Origin: Podocnemis expansa
Taxonomy: Eukaryota > Chordata > Testudines > Podocnemididae
Direction: 5' to 3'
Assembly: GCA_007922195.1 (NCBI GenBank)
Contig: ML682067.1
Location: 7,998,297 to 8,062,296 of the forward strand
DNA length: 64,000 nt
The position numbers and the translations under genes were made by a program. Below are positions 1 to 11,485 of this stretch, in pieces (position 1 is the first letter of the stretch; each line of letters starts with the position of its first letter). Below the pieces are notes generated by a model that worked only from the letters and a program-made list of their open reading frames with translations, had not been told where the DNA came from and ran no database searches.

Positions 1-2129
1 AGCCTCCCCCAACCTCTGCTCCACTCTACAGGGTCCTCTACCCCCCAGACCTTCCCAGGACTGTTTGAGATGCTGGCGCTGCCGCTGCCACTTGGTCTCC
101 ATTAGGGTCCAGTGACCCCCTTCCAGCATACTCATCTGAACTCTACCCACAGCACCTCCCCAGGATCCATCTCATGCCCCCCACTTCAAGAACCTCTGCT
201 CTAATAAATGTAGACTTGAATTCTACTGCCCACTGTCAGGCTCACCACTTCTCACCATGCCCTTCATGCAAGATGCTCCTGACCTGCACTGTGTGGGATC
301 AAGCCCTTTATGTGTGAATCTGTGAAACTATTGTTGGAGCTGTGACGAAAATAAACTACTTTCTTGCTTCTCAGTAGGGGGAGGGAAATGGAGAATCCAG
401 GTTCTCCAGTATAAGTATCTCCTAAGTGTCTCTTCCCTCCTCAAGCAGAAGATTAACTGCATTGTTACATCAAAGCTGTTCCTTCTTTGCTACTGACTCC
501 CATATATCACTTTTTATGCACTGAGTTTGCCATTTTTCTATGTACTGTGAACCAGGGAAGAGAAAAATGTATGTAAAAACTGTTGCTGTTGCTAACAAAG
601 CCAAAAGAAACACGCAGTAAAAGGGAAGTTTAAACTTTGCAATTCAGTTTGGAGTTCTGTGACAACTAGAATATTATTAATGTTAGAAAGTGATCCCACT
701 TTGGTTTGGCTGACACTGGCCCCAAAATGAACTCATGATAATTTATCTTAAATCTAATGAAAGTTGTCCATTGGAAAAATAACTTAAACCCTACAGTCTA
801 TCTCCATAGAGTTTTATTATATTAAAATGGAATATTGACCTAAAGTGTTCGTTGCAGTTCTTATATAGGTCTGTCTTAATTATTTAATCCAGGAGACATG
901 CAGGATACATAAAATGAGTTAAAATGTGCATTTACTAGCCAGAAGGCTTCTTAATCAGCATGATAGTTACCATTGACCAGACAAGTGCTTATGAAGTATG
1001 GCATTGCTGTCTGCAAAACTATTTATCTGTATGTCACTTTTGAACTTAGACTTGACATCCATAAAATTACATTTTCATCAAACTGAAAGATCAAGCTTTC
1101 TGTGCTGACTCACTTGGGTCAACATTTTGCAAATGACTGGATTTACCACTTGAACCATAAATGCTTTGTGAATAATTTTGTGCATTGATGTTTGATAGCC
1201 TGGGGGCACACATCATAATTTCTGAGCAAAAGAAGAGGTGTCAAAGCAAAATGAATTTCCTTTCTGCATACAGGATGACTTATTCCAAAGCATTTTCTAT
1301 ATGGTAGTTGTTAATTTTCTCTAAACTGTTGAATTTCCAAACACAGTAAACATCCTAGGATGAATGTTTCTACTTCCTTTTATTTTTAGCGTCTTTACAG
1401 TAATTCAAAAGGTCAAGCTGCTGTGGTTGTCCAAAAGATTTTAATTGAAGCCTGAGATTTTTTTTTTCAGTTAGGAAGCTTTAGGCTTGATTCCCAGGTA
1501 ACATTTACAGATGCAACTGAGGTCTGAATTTAAGATGAGCAGTCAGAATAGAAAAACTGCTGTTTGTTACAATTAACTGGGGTGCTTAGTGTGTTTCGTC
1601 TGTCTCAGTCCCTGCAGCTTAAAGATGGATGAGATGTGACACACAGTTGGATATTTGATCTTGAAAATAGTGATAGCTTCTCAAGCCCTGCATGGTTACA
1701 TATCAGAAATGCTGATTAGAAGTTGATATGGATCTTTTATTCATAGGTGAAATATTGAAGTAAAATATTTAAAGTTTGTGGTAAAACCTATCATTTTTTG
1801 CTCCTTATCCAACTAGTCTAAGATGGATGAACTACATAGATACAAGATAGTGTAAATATCCATGTCCATGAACTATATACAACAAAGAAAACCTAACACC
1901 ACAAATTACAGTTCTGGCAAGGTTCTAAACACAGAACACCACTAGAGGGCTCACAAATTCTTTAAAGAGATACTACACAATTCCTGACTCATATTCTGCC
2001 CCCTTCAGCATAAAGCAACATTTTTAAAAGTTACAAATGCGTCACTTTCATTAAACGTACAACATGTTGCAAATGGAATCTGCAAGCTGGGTCATGGTTT
2101 TTCTTCCTGGTAAAACTGTGCAGAGAATG
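1..2129. other. Non-genic sequence, nothing recognised
   Basis: AT-rich after the first ~200 bases, which are C-rich and contain a few AATAAA-like hexamers. I see no ORF with family resemblance, no repeat ends and no RNA gene. The C-rich start could be the edge of an element that begins outside the window. Confidence 0.5.
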
Positions 2130-2236
2130 TCTTACTGTTAAAGCATGCAATAAATCAATTTGTTAGTCTTTAAAAGTGCCACAGGCTCCTTGTTTGTTTT
2201 GCTGAACTAGACTAACAGGACTACCCCTTTGGAATT
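2130..2236 (+). mobile_element. Penelope-like element (PLE) tail fragment
   Basis: The stretch carries the signature GCAATAAATCAATTTGTTAG, then TCTTTAAAAGTGCCAC, then a TTGTTTGTTTTGCTGAACTAG block. The reverse complement of the same string occurs at 6432-6570 and 53864-53925, and a close version at 11486-11580. At 13.6-15.1 kb this string is the outer end of an element encoding a Penelope-type RT and endonuclease, which is why I assign it there. Only the terminal ~100 bp is present. Confidence 0.7.
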
Positions 2237-2275
2237 GTTCTGTAGTGTTAGGGTCACTTTTAGTAGCCCTAGTGA

Positions 2276-2283
2276 GCTATCAT
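2276..2283. repeat. Target-site duplication, left copy of hAT 2284-5316
   Basis: GCTATCAT directly precedes CAGGGGTTAAAG. The right copy at 5317-5324 is GCTGTCAT, 7 of 8 identical. Eight-base duplications are characteristic of hAT transposons. Confidence 0.8.
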
Positions 2284-3101
2284 CAGGGGTTAAAGTAAGG
2301 GGGAACGGCCCTGAACAATGTTCCAGGGCCCCCTATTTTAGGGACCCAGTATTCCAGGCTCCCTAAAAATAGGGGAACACCCCAGAAAGCTACATTCTCG
2401 GCCCCCCTCTCAAAATGCCAGAACACTGAGTTCCAGGGTCCCCCAAAAATAGAAGGGAGGACCAGAACCAGCATTCCAATGCATTCCCCCCTAGGCCGAT
2501 GGAAAGGTGGGGCTGTGGGCTGGGGCCAGCCCAGCCACCCCTCCCTCCCTTCCCTGGAGCCTGAGAGGCTCCATCTCTTCTGGCAGGTGCCTGGCTGGGT
2601 GCTCAGCTAAACCTCAGCCTCCAGCCCAGGCTTCTTTCTGCTGAAAGATGGCTGACCAGCGCCGAGGCCTCCTGCCCTCCACCCAGCTCTCTGGCCAGGT
2701 AAAGGGGCTGGGCGGGGTTCGGGCAGTCAACCAGCTGGTGGGGAAAGCATGGGGGCAGGGAGGGTACCTGGGGAGGAGGGAGAAGGGGGTTGGGATGGTG
2801 GGCCGGAGAGGGTTTGGGGGGGCTGCAGGTGGTAGCATGAAGACAGGAAGCTGGAGGGCAGAGGGTTAGGAGGGCTGGAATAGGCACAGGGAGCTTAGGG
2901 AGTAGAGATTGGGGCTGAAAAGGACAAGGGGAAAGTGGTTTGATGGGGTAGGTGTTTTGGGGCAGTAACTGGGGTAAGGGGTCAGTAGCTGGGGTTGGGG
3001 GCTGGTGTTCGGGGGGCAGGAGCTGAGGTGCAGGAGGGGGGCACGACAATGCAGGAGGGGGCCCTGTAGCCTGAGATTTTTGCCATCTCCTTAGTATCAA
3101 A

Positions 3102-3120
3102 AATAAATAAATAAATAAAA
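3102..3120. repeat. (AAAT)n microsatellite
   Basis: Short run of AAATAAAT units at the start of the solo LTR. A second similar run of TAAATAAATAAA lies at about 3285-3301. Confidence 0.85.
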
Positions 3121-3617
3121 ATACTAAGAAAATATAAAAACCCATATGAGTAAGAAATGGTAAGGCAATTTAGCAGAGGTTTCATGGCAAAGCTAGAAAA
3201 TGGCATAATATGCAATAATTAGGGGTAAAGAACTCATAAATCAATCATTTAACAGTGTTTTAAAATTAAATAACTAATTAAATAGATAAATAAATAAATA
3301 AAGGAGCATTCAGCAAGGGACAAAATGGAGAGATCATAAAGGGGAAGTTACATAGCTCCACTCTCAGATTTGACAGGAAATTCTAAGTAGGTCAAGATGG
3401 AGGCAAGCCTCTGAACTTTTGAACTCACTCAGTCCCCCTCCCATCAAGTATCTTAGGTATCCACCCACCTGTCAAAAGGACCCTTCAAAAGTATTGATTT
3501 TTGTCATGCACTGTCCATGCACCAAGCAGGTGGACAGTGAAGTCACTCTTTTTGATTGGATGAAGATGAACTCACCTTTTTGGGACTGGTCAAGAAGAAA
3601 CTGGGAGTGGCAGAAAT

Positions 3618-3632
3618 TGCAAATAAAAAGGC
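3618..3632 (+). promoter_or_regulatory. TATA-like element of the solo LTR
   Basis: GCAAATAAAAAGGCAG sits ~60 bases downstream of an inverted CCAAT box and is followed within 30 bases by a GC-richer segment, CTCTTCGGAGATCTC, which would hold the start of R. The promoter role is inferred from position and composition only. Confidence 0.45.
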
Positions 3633-3869
3633 AGTGCAGAGAGCAGCTCTTCGGAGATCTCTCCTGCTCCTTACTGGGTTCCAATGGCCTTTTGGCTGTG
3701 TTACCTATTGCACTAGGAGCCTAGAGCTAGGTTTGGACTTAGGCTCTGAAAGCTGGGTTTCTGACTCAGTCTCTAAGAGCTGATTGTCTGACTTAGTCTC
3801 TGGCACAGGGTCGTGTCTCTGAGCGGTGACTCAGGACATTATCCTTGAAGTCGGGTCTCTGTGCCTGGC

Positions 3870-4170
3870 TTCTAAAGGGCTTTCCAAGACCTCACAGCCG
3901 AGCAGGTAACTGAGTACTGCCTTGAAGGTCTGTGAGCAACGCTGCCTTTGAGGCTTCTTNNNNNNNNNNGTACTGCCTTGAAGGTCTGTGAGCAACGCTG
4001 CCTTTGAGGCTTCTTCCACGATCTCGCAGCCGAGCAGGTAACCAAGTACTGCCTTGAAGGTCTGCGAGCTACGCTGCCTTTGAGGCCTTTCTTCCACGAT
4101 CTCACGACCAAGCAGGTAACCGAGTACTGCCGTTAGGTCGTTTGAGCTACGCTGCCTTTGAGGCCTGTTC
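3870..4170. repeat. 76-78 bp tandem repeat array with assembly gap
   Basis: Units share GCCTTTGAGGC, CACGATCTC, GAGCAGGTAACC and TACTGCCTTGAAGGTC. The GCCTTTGAGG core recurs at 3943, 4000, 4076 and 4154. The last spacings are 76 and 78; the first is only 57 because 10 Ns (3960-3969) replace an unresolved amount of sequence. The open frames on the minus strand here run through the Ns and are products of the repetition. Confidence 0.9.
3960..3969. other. Assembly gap (10 N)
   Basis: Ten unknown bases inside the tandem array. A round number in a repeat suggests a placeholder rather than a measured length. Confidence 0.97.
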
Positions 4171-4310
4171 CAGCCAGTGTTCCAGCCTGCCTGCCGCTGT
4201 TCCAACTCCTGCCTGCCGCTGTTCCAGCTCCGTTCGCCCAGTAACCAAGCCTGCCTGCCGCCGCTCCAGCTCCGCTCACCCAGTGTTCCAGCCTGCCTGC
4301 TGCTGACCGA
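4170..4310. repeat. C-rich degenerate tandem repeat in the LTR
   Basis: Repeated variants of GCCTGCCTGCCGCTGTTCCA and CAGCTCCGCTCACCCAG in direct order. It lies directly after the 77-bp array. Confidence 0.75.
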
Positions 4311-4983
4311 TCCACCGCGCGCCTGAGCTCTGCTCATCCATCAGCTACCTCGGTCTGCCCTGAGGGTTCCAAAGCCACGGTGCCAGGGCAACCAGCCCAG
4401 AGCTGTGCGAGGCCTGCCGGAGTAGCCAGCTCTTTTCCCCGTCGTCTCACCTTGTCCCTTTTTCTCACCTCTTACCTTCTTTCCTTTTTCCCAAATTCCC
4501 ATTTACCATTTTTCTAGAAATCCTATATTTCAACGCAGCGTTTTCCAGCCGTTTGGGGTAAGTGAAAAGGGTCCCAAGGAGGGGAGGAGTGTCCGTAGGG
4601 AACAGTACCAGAGGAAACCTAAGCCCTTTCTAAGCAACTTCCTAAAGCAATTTATCCAAGTTAAGTAAGACAAGTAACCCAGAGTTAGACCTTAAGGAGC
4701 GGTATTAAGAGTTGAGATCTCTCCATTCAGCCGGTGACTGGCCCTCACTCGCTTAATGTTCTTTTAATTACCTCATTGTCTGTGTGTTATAATTGTAAGT
4801 TAAAGTGTTGCATATATGTGTTAGTTGTATCTGTAAGTTATAGCGCTTATATGTTATAAGTTAAGCAGTGTCTTTATATTGTAATTTCCTAGAGTATTTT
4901 TAACGCGTTTAAGCTTGATGTTAAGTAGCGGTTTGTCTTAAAGAGACAGTAGCGCTTTAGCCAGTGCTCATAATACATGTTAC

Positions 4984-5003
4984 AATAAAGCCGCTTTTAA
5001 TCA
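4984..5003 (+). terminator. Poly(A) signal of the solo LTR
   Basis: AATAAAGCCGCTTTTAATC is followed by a T/G-rich stretch (TCTTTGTTGTTTTGTGAGTC), the usual arrangement of a retroviral poly(A) site at the R/U5 boundary. Confidence 0.6.
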
Positions 5004-5316
5004 AAACGAATTACTGAGTCTGAATCTTTGTTGTTTTGTGAGTCTGTGCTTGATCGGTGGGCTGTAGCCGTAATCCTCAACTTGGGACATCTATCCAGGG
5101 TGTGGATATTTGTCCGTTTAAGCGAAATAACCTAATTTGGGTTACCTCCTGAGATTGAAATTTAAACCCAGACCGCTGGACGGTCTGAAAATTAATAAAT
5201 TAAGTGATTGGATTTTGGGGATCAAATATTCTGGGGTAACAGCCCCACCCATGCAGGAAGGGGGCCCACCTGATTAGGAGGGTTCCGGGGCCCACCAAAT
5301 TATACTTTAACCCTTG

Positions 5317-5324
5317 GCTGTCAT
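5317..5324. repeat. Target-site duplication, right copy of hAT 2284-5316
   Basis: GCTGTCAT, one mismatch to the left copy at 2276-2283. Confidence 0.8.
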
Positions 5325-5669
5325 TGATTGTATCACACATTGTTCACAGCTATAATGTAGACTGTATTTTCAACAGGCACCCTTTGTGTAGAATATCCTG
5401 TGGAAGTTGTACTTAAAAACTGACATAGGTGACTTCTCCATAAGGTCTGATGTTACTTCTGTCTGATAAGAGTACCAAGAGTACCAAGCTATGATATAAT
5501 CATTCTGGGATTCTACACACTTTTATTCAATGCCTTCTGTACTGTGAGCTCCATATTATTGTACCTTGCAGTATTTAAATGTTTTCTTTACAATACTTAG
5601 AGCATGGTAGGCTTCCCTAACAACTCTGTTTTCTTCCAATGCTGTGATTATGGTAGAAGGAAGTAAAAG

Positions 5670-5985
5670 AATTATACAGTCAGAAAAACTGGACGGGACC
5701 ATGAGAGGCCATGGAGTCCAGTTCCCTACACTCATGGCAGGACCAAGTACTATCTTTAATCATCCCTGACAGGTGTTTGTCTAACCTGCTGTTAAAAATT
5801 TCTGATGATGGAGATTCCACAACCTGCCTAGTAAACTCATTCCAGTGGTTAATCATGCTGACCGTTAGGAATTTTTTCCTAATGTATAACCTAAACCTCC
5901 CTTGCTGTAATTTAAGCCCATTGCTTCTTGTCCTATCATTAGTGATTAAGGAGATGAATTTTTCTTCCTCCTCTTCAGAACAAGA
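5670..5985 (-). mobile_element. CR1 LINE, 3' end fragment
   Basis: The plus strand reads as the complement of a CR1 3' end: GACCAAGTAC, CATCCCTGACAGGTGTTTGT, CTAACCTGCTGTTAAAAATT, GGAGATTCCACAACCTGCCT and ATTCCAGTGGTTAATCATGC occur in the order known from sauropsid CR1. The terminal (TCATAGAA) repeats have decayed to ACAGTCAGAAAAA, which suggests an old copy. The frame 5711-6067 on the plus strand is antisense readthrough. Confidence 0.85.
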
Positions 5986-6431
5986 AGCTGCAATACATAA
6001 CAGAGTGTGCTTCCCAGAGTGGGTGCAGCCCAGAGCAGTTGGAAAGCAAACTCAGAAATACTTTTAGGGTGAAAGTAGGAGTCTTTCTGTTAATTTCAAT
6101 GAACTTTGACTTATGTCACGGGGGCTTATTACCATACTGAGCCATCCTTCATGTGACAGGTGATCAGAGGGGGTGACAACAAAAGAAAGGGGAGATGATG
6201 CTCATCAATGTTCCTGAGGCGTTCCTCTGTTGGTCAGATCTACCTTCAATGTCACACCATTATATCCAGGTAGCATTCACAGAGGACACATAATGCTCTT
6301 CTACCATCTCCTAGTAAAGCTGCTTCTGTCATTGCAAGAAATTGCAATGGCTTTCTTTCCTTGGATTTTTTAATAATCTGTCCAGAATCAGTTAAATGCA
6401 TAATCTCCAAAGCATCACACTTTTGTTTTTA

Positions 6432-6745
6432 AGTTCCAAAGGGGTAGCCATGTTAGTCCAGTTCAGCAAAACAAACAAGAAGTCTGTTGGCACTTTTAAA
6501 GACTAATGAATGTATTTACTGCGTGAGCTTTCACGGGAACAAGTCCCACTTCATCAGTTGCTTTGAAGATGTGTAAGTCATGGGATCAGGTCACACTGTA
6601 ACAGCAAATCAAAGCAGTTGTTAAGATTCAAACACTGGGGAACAGCATATAGAGGAAGATGAGGTCAAATCACCTGTTGTAATGAGGAAAAAAAAAGCCG
6701 AAGTCCTTATTTAGCCCTGAAGAGACTTAATAAATTCCAAACATG
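6432..6745 (-). mobile_element. PLE tail fragment with 3' untranslated region
   Basis: It begins CCAAAGGGGTAGCCATGTTAG, continues GGCACTTTTAAAGACTAATG and CCCACTTCATCAG, then follows the same order as 13619-13885 (CATGGGATCAGGTCA, CAGCAAATCAAAGCA, GGTCAAATCACCTGTTGTAA). It therefore contains the PLE end plus part of the 3' UTR, without coding sequence. Confidence 0.75.
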
Positions 6746-6815
6746 GCCAGAGTATTCCTAAGGTGGACTTACGGAAGGTTAGGTCGACCTAAGGCAATGG
6801 AGTAGACATACCCAT
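6746..6815. mobile_element. Harbinger-type MITE end fragment
   Basis: TAGGTCGACCTAAGG, a palindromic motif, followed by GTAGACATACCC, the usual MITE terminus in this window. Only one end is visible. Confidence 0.45.
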
Positions 6816-9800
6816 GGGAAGGTGGAAACTTTTTGTTCATTTCCAGGTAGCATAGTAATTAATTATAGTCCGTATTCAGTAGAATCATTTCTTGTGTTTC
6901 TAGGCTGAAAGGAAAAGACCTATATTTAATAAAAAGTTGATATTTTCAAGAGAAGCATTTTGGATAGTCAGACAAGGATCCTCCTTTTTCTGGTCTCTTG
7001 TCCAGGAAGTTTTGAGAAAAACAAATTGTCATAGCCAAATGGCCTCTTTTTTATCAGGTTTGACTGGGGGGAGGATGCAGAGGGATCCTTTGATTGATCT
7101 TCTCAAAACGCAGGTACGGTTCAGTGAATATATAGTAAACATTTCATGTGCAATCTTCACTGTACTCATGGGTTTACTTCTCACAACCTACATACATTGC
7201 ATTTCTACCTGGGTTTCTGTTAATCCTTTAATATATTGTAACTTTTTAACAGTTTGTTGTTGCTATTAGGATAAACTTCATGAAGCACCTTGCATCAGAA
7301 TCATGATCTGCTTGACTGATACAATGAACACTGTTGAGCACTGACATGTCTTCAGTTTCTTCTTTTCTTTTGAGTCATATTTGTTCTTCTTTGAATACAG
7401 TCCAAAATGTTTGGAAGAGGGAACAGTTTTGCAGGGTTTTAATCACTGCAGGTCAAACATCGAGGCCATTAAGAGTAGCATATCTCAGAATTTGTGCCTC
7501 TTTGAGTAAAGTTGCTAACTGGTTTTCTTTCTTTATGTAGTAGGACCATAATTCACTTAGTGATTTCAAGTATCCCTAGATCTCTGGGCAGCTGAGATTT
7601 TAATTTTGCAACTGGTCTATACCAAACCTCTCAAGTAACATGAAATAAATTTCTGGATCTAAACACAATTTTAATATACAGCATTGCAGGTTGTCGTGTC
7701 TTGTTGTTCAAAGTTATCTGTAAGCAGTTTTGATTCTAAATAGATTTATACTGGAGAAAAATAGCTAAGGTCTCCTAGATATCAATAGCATTAATTATTG
7801 AATAGTTATAGTGGACTATTGATAGGAACTGTTCTTCTGCTCGTAAATAGGAGGGACTAGCAGGACTATTAAAGTTGCCCAAATCTTCCCAATATAAATC
7901 CCTGTTTTTGCATGCTCATAATTTTGCCAAACCTTAGTCATTTGGGCTTACTTTTTATATTCCAAAAGTCTGCCTCAGGCTAAATTTATTTTTGAAATAT
8001 TTCAGACAAAGACAATTCTGAGAATGAGGCTAAGAAAATATACATTATTTGGCCCCTGATAAATTCCAGCAATCAAGTCTAACCTCTCCATGCTTTGGAG
8101 CAGAAAGCTGAAATTCAGCATGGAGGAACTCTTTGTGTAAGGGCTGTGACTCTTGCCATCTCTGTGAAAATCTGTCCAAATTTAGCCAAAATATAAACCT
8201 TTGAAAAATTACAGCTTGCACATCCTCTGTAAAATTAATCAAATTTTGTAGTTAAAATCTGCAAAGTCTCCAGCCTTGCTGAGTATGTTTCATTCCCTCA
8301 ATGTTCCTACGTATGATCAGACTGTGACTGCACTACCACCCCACAGGGCAACTGAGCAGGCTCCTGGCCACAGGTATGGAAGCGCTTCAAGATTTTCCCT
8401 GTAACAGCTAGTCCCAGCTGCTCTGGCTGTTGTGAAGCTGGGCACTGAAACTAAGAGGAAGGAATCTGTCTGTCCTGTGCTCTGCTGTGCATGACTCTTC
8501 TGTTGGTGCTTAGGCAGAGTAGAGAAAAAGCTGTCTGATTTGAATGCAGAGGGAACAAGACATGAGTAGAGTCGGGAGGGGCAGAGCACTCAAGCAATGT
8601 ATTATGTGCCTGGAAAATAACCCTCAGGGAGCTACAACAGGACTAGATGGCAAGGACAAGACATTTGACCTTGATGTGGTAAAACTGAGGAAGTGAGTCC
8701 TTAATCATCTTTTCAGTATCTTAAGCACCTGTACTGGTCTTAACACAAATACTATGCAATCTGACAATTTGGTTAGCATGTCAACTAATAAAATATTTCC
8801 ATAAGAAATCAGTTATGGTTCCAAGTTCTCATCTGTTATGTATGTTTTAATTGCTTATTAACAACTTACAACCTTCCTTGGACTGTTCATTCTGTAAAAT
8901 AATTTCAGCTTTTAAATCCCAATAACTTAAAAATATCTTTACATTTTATATACAGCTTCATTTCAAGTATAAGCACAAGTACTTTTCTTTCAGGCACAAA
9001 ATGACTTACTGTTGATGCTGGGTGGAGAAGTGCTATTCTGTTGCTCTTAAACTTAGCATCTTCCAAAGTTGATACAGGCGCTTCCTGGAATGCACTGCTT
9101 TTTCTAATCTGTGAGAACCACATATGCCAGCATCTTTCTAAATATGTTAATACTTATTTGTACAGTATATTTGGTTCAGAGAAGCAACTTGAATGGTACC
9201 ATACTCTACTAAATCTGCTTCTCAAATATAGTCACAGACCTCACTTAAAAGAACTAACAATAATATCTCATTAAAGTCATAATTCTTTGAATTAAAGTCA
9301 CTTTAATAGACACAGCATGAATTCTCCAAATTGTCTGGAAATGATGTATGATACAGTGTCCGTACAGAATACAAACTGTACATCAGGCTTCACATATGGC
9401 AAACTAATACTGAAGATGGTTCAGGAGATGAGGAATGATAATTCAGTTTTAATGCTTTAGTAAGCTGTCATCTCATTTGGTAAATATATATGAAGCACTA
9501 TGCACTAGGGTTTGTGTGTGTGTGTTATCAATTTAAGTTTAAAGTGCTTTTATTACAGTCATCAACATTCCATCCCTCTGAACAGCAAAAATGTAGGGCA
9601 TGTTTTATTTCTTTTATAAATATTAATGGATACAATATAACTTTTCAAGAAATAATTTGATCATATTTGTTTTCTGTAAATCAGTTATAACCTGAAGGGA
9701 TTATTTTACTAGTAATAAATATGCATAAATTCAAGAATAACTTTCTCTGTTGTGCAACACATCCAAAAAAACCTTTCTTGCCTACACAACAAAAATGAAG

Positions 9801-10484
9801 CGCACTAAAATTTTGGAATGTAATTAAATTATTGCAATTAATATTATTGTACTTTCTTTATAATCCACTCCCTGGATTCTCAATCCCATAAAGTTGTTTT
9901 GAGATTGCTCATGAACATAGTCTGGTTTCCATATCTCAACTCACTTATTTCCATAATGGTTGGTTTTAGCAGAATTATCCATCTTTGCTGCTCCCTCAAT
10001 GGTCATTAGTGTATTATGCCTTTTTTACTTCAAAATCACGTTTAAGCACATCAGGGTTTTGTCTTTGCATCTGTTGCTGAATTTTTTTTATTTTCATGGA
10101 TATGTTAAATGACACCCAAAGCATCCCACAATCTAGATGACAACTAGATTTGGATGAATAGCTTTTACTAGGCATAATGAATTATTTTTGCCTCTCTTTC
10201 TGTTCAGGAATTATCTGCAGCAGGTTGTAATGTTTGTCAATTTGTTATTCAAACTATATATCATAGTTCTTTAAATAATGCTGTGACTCAGCTGTGAACA
10301 GTTTGCAGAAAGTATTCAAAATGTAAGAAGTTTATAATAGCATATTTTATTTTCCACCCCCTTAAATATATGTAACTCCTTGATTAATTTTTCTATTTCA
10401 AATGTTCACATATTATCAGAATTTATTTTCCATGAATACTCTCTAGTAGAACAGAAATAAATTGCAATGAACAGTTTATCCAAC
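6816..10484. other. Non-genic AT-rich sequence, nothing recognised
   Basis: 3.7 kb with only short open frames that have no family resemblance, a (GT)n run at 9511-9524, and no element ends that I can see on either strand. Confidence 0.5.
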
Positions 10485-10487
10485 TAA

Positions 10488-10810
10488 GGCTATGCCTACA
10501 CTTAAGGGCTCAGTTAGGTCAACTTAACAGGGTCATCTTTAAGTTGACTTAACAAAGTCTACTTAAAGACTATGTCCATACCGGAGGGCTCTGTTAAATC
10601 AACTTTATTAAGTCACCTTAACAAAGTCTACAGTGTAGATGACCCTATCTACAACACATTATGTCTACTTAATAAAGTCATTTAATACTTAAGTTGACTT
10701 TAAGGGCTGGAGTTATTAAGTCAGCTTAAGCAAGTGATTAAGTCAACTTAATAAAAGCCCAATGTGGGGCTTTCCTTAAGTAGACTTAAGGCTCTAGTGT
10801 AGACATACCC
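10488..10810. mobile_element. PIF/Harbinger-type MITE, AAGTTGACTTAA family
   Basis: Termini GGCTATGCCTACACTT and AGTGTAGACATACCC are inverted copies, and TAA stands on both sides (10485-10487, 10811-10813), the 3-bp target typical of PIF/Harbinger. The 323-bp interior is built from palindromic AAGTTGACTTAA variants with AT-rich spacers and has no coding capacity. Confidence 0.85.
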
Positions 10811-10944
10811 TAATTTAGCATATTTTTCTTCCATAAAACTTATGGGCAGATTAGTTTCCTTAATTTTAATTTTTTATTGACAATATTTCCATCATAGTGA
10901 TTTTTTTTATGTCCGTGGGTTCCTTGTTTTCCTGGATTGTTCTG

Positions 10945-11215
10945 TAGAATCATAGAAATAAAGGGGTGGACAGCGCTTCAAGAGATTGGGGTCAGCATTT
11001 CCCACCCTGAGGCAGAACCAAGTAAACTTAAACCATCCTTGTCAAGCGTTAAGCCTGCAGTAAGAAAGATTCTACAACCTCCCTTGTTAGCCTTTTCTAG
11101 TCCTTCACTATCCTTGTAGTTAGACTTTTTCCCAATCTCAAACCTGTCTTCCTTGTTAATACACTGCAGAATATATTCCCTTTTTAGTAACTGCACCCAT
11201 TGCTGTCTTCTATTC
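10945..11215 (-). mobile_element. CR1 LINE, 3' end fragment
   Basis: Complement of a CR1 end: AGAATCATAGAAATAAAGGG, CTGAGGCAGAACCAAGTAAA, ACCATCCTTGTCAAGCG, TTCTACAACCTCCCTTG and CTTTTCTAGTCCTTCACTAT. No intact coding remains; the minus-strand frame 10978-11325 does not follow the CR1 frame. Confidence 0.85.
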
Positions 11216-11485
11216 AATTTGTGATCCTTTATAAACCCTTTTCTACAGTAGTACTGCTTAGTCATTTGTACCCCATTTTGCATACATGCCTTTGATTTTG
11301 CATCACCCAGTGTAGTAATCTGCACTGGTGTTACTGAATTTCACCATTAAGATATGGACTCCGTCTGCTCACAGCATCGATTAAAATGGTGTCCTCAAGT
11401 GAAAATCCCCTAAAGTAAATGCCAAGAACTTATCCACTACTACAGCTACATGTTCCAAGGGTAGAAGACTATCAAGCATCTGATG

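Larger units (their letters stand above)
3065..5241 (+). mobile_element. Solo LTR of an endogenous retrovirus-like element (2.2 kb)
   Basis: It starts TGTAGCCTGAG and ends CTGGGGTAACA, so it has TG...CA ends that are partly inverted copies of each other. The four bases GCCC stand on both sides (3061-3064 and 5242-5245), as expected for retroviral integration. On the plus strand there is a CCAAT-box complement (GATTGG, 3555), a TATA-like AAATAAAAAGG at ~3620 followed by a GC-richer start region, a 76-78 bp tandem array (3870-4170), a second C-rich repeat block (4170-4310) and an AATAAAGCCGCTTTT poly(A) signal at ~4985 followed by a T/G-rich stretch like U5. No gag, pol or env sequence is present, so this is a recombined solo LTR. 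The family is not recognised. The length is unusual and includes a 10-N gap, so true length is unknown. Confidence 0.72.
2284..5316. mobile_element. Non-autonomous hAT-type transposon carrying a solo LTR
   Basis: The element begins CAGGGGTTAAAGTAAG and ends TATACTTTAACCCTTG, inverted termini matching over about 14 bases, and is flanked by an 8-bp target duplication with one mismatch. Without the LTR at 3065-5241 and its duplicated target it would be about 850 bp. The remainder is GC-rich, with degenerate repeats of a 'TTCCAGG...CCCCTATTTTAGGG' type (2300-2480) and G-rich repeats (2700-3060). No transposase is seen, so it must have been moved in trans. The frames at 2603-3145 and nearby lie in this low-complexity DNA and I do not consider them genes. 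Confidence 0.82.

Noticed and set aside
1..360. C-rich start with AATAAA-like hexamers as the 3' end of a host gene
   Set aside because: No upstream coding frame within the window and hexamers are common in AT-rich DNA.
2603..3145. 180-codon minus-strand frame rich in Pro
   Set aside because: C/G-rich repeats in the hAT interior; the frame crosses the LTR boundary at 3065.
3831..4337. 168-codon minus-strand repeat-protein-like frame
   Set aside because: Created by the 77-bp and C-rich tandem repeats and running through ten Ns.
5711..6067. 118-codon plus-strand frame
   Set aside because: Antisense of a CR1 3' end.
10488..10810. Clustered palindromes as CRISPR-like or binding-site array
   Set aside because: TAA-flanked inverted ends identify a MITE; spacers are not unique and spacing is irregular.
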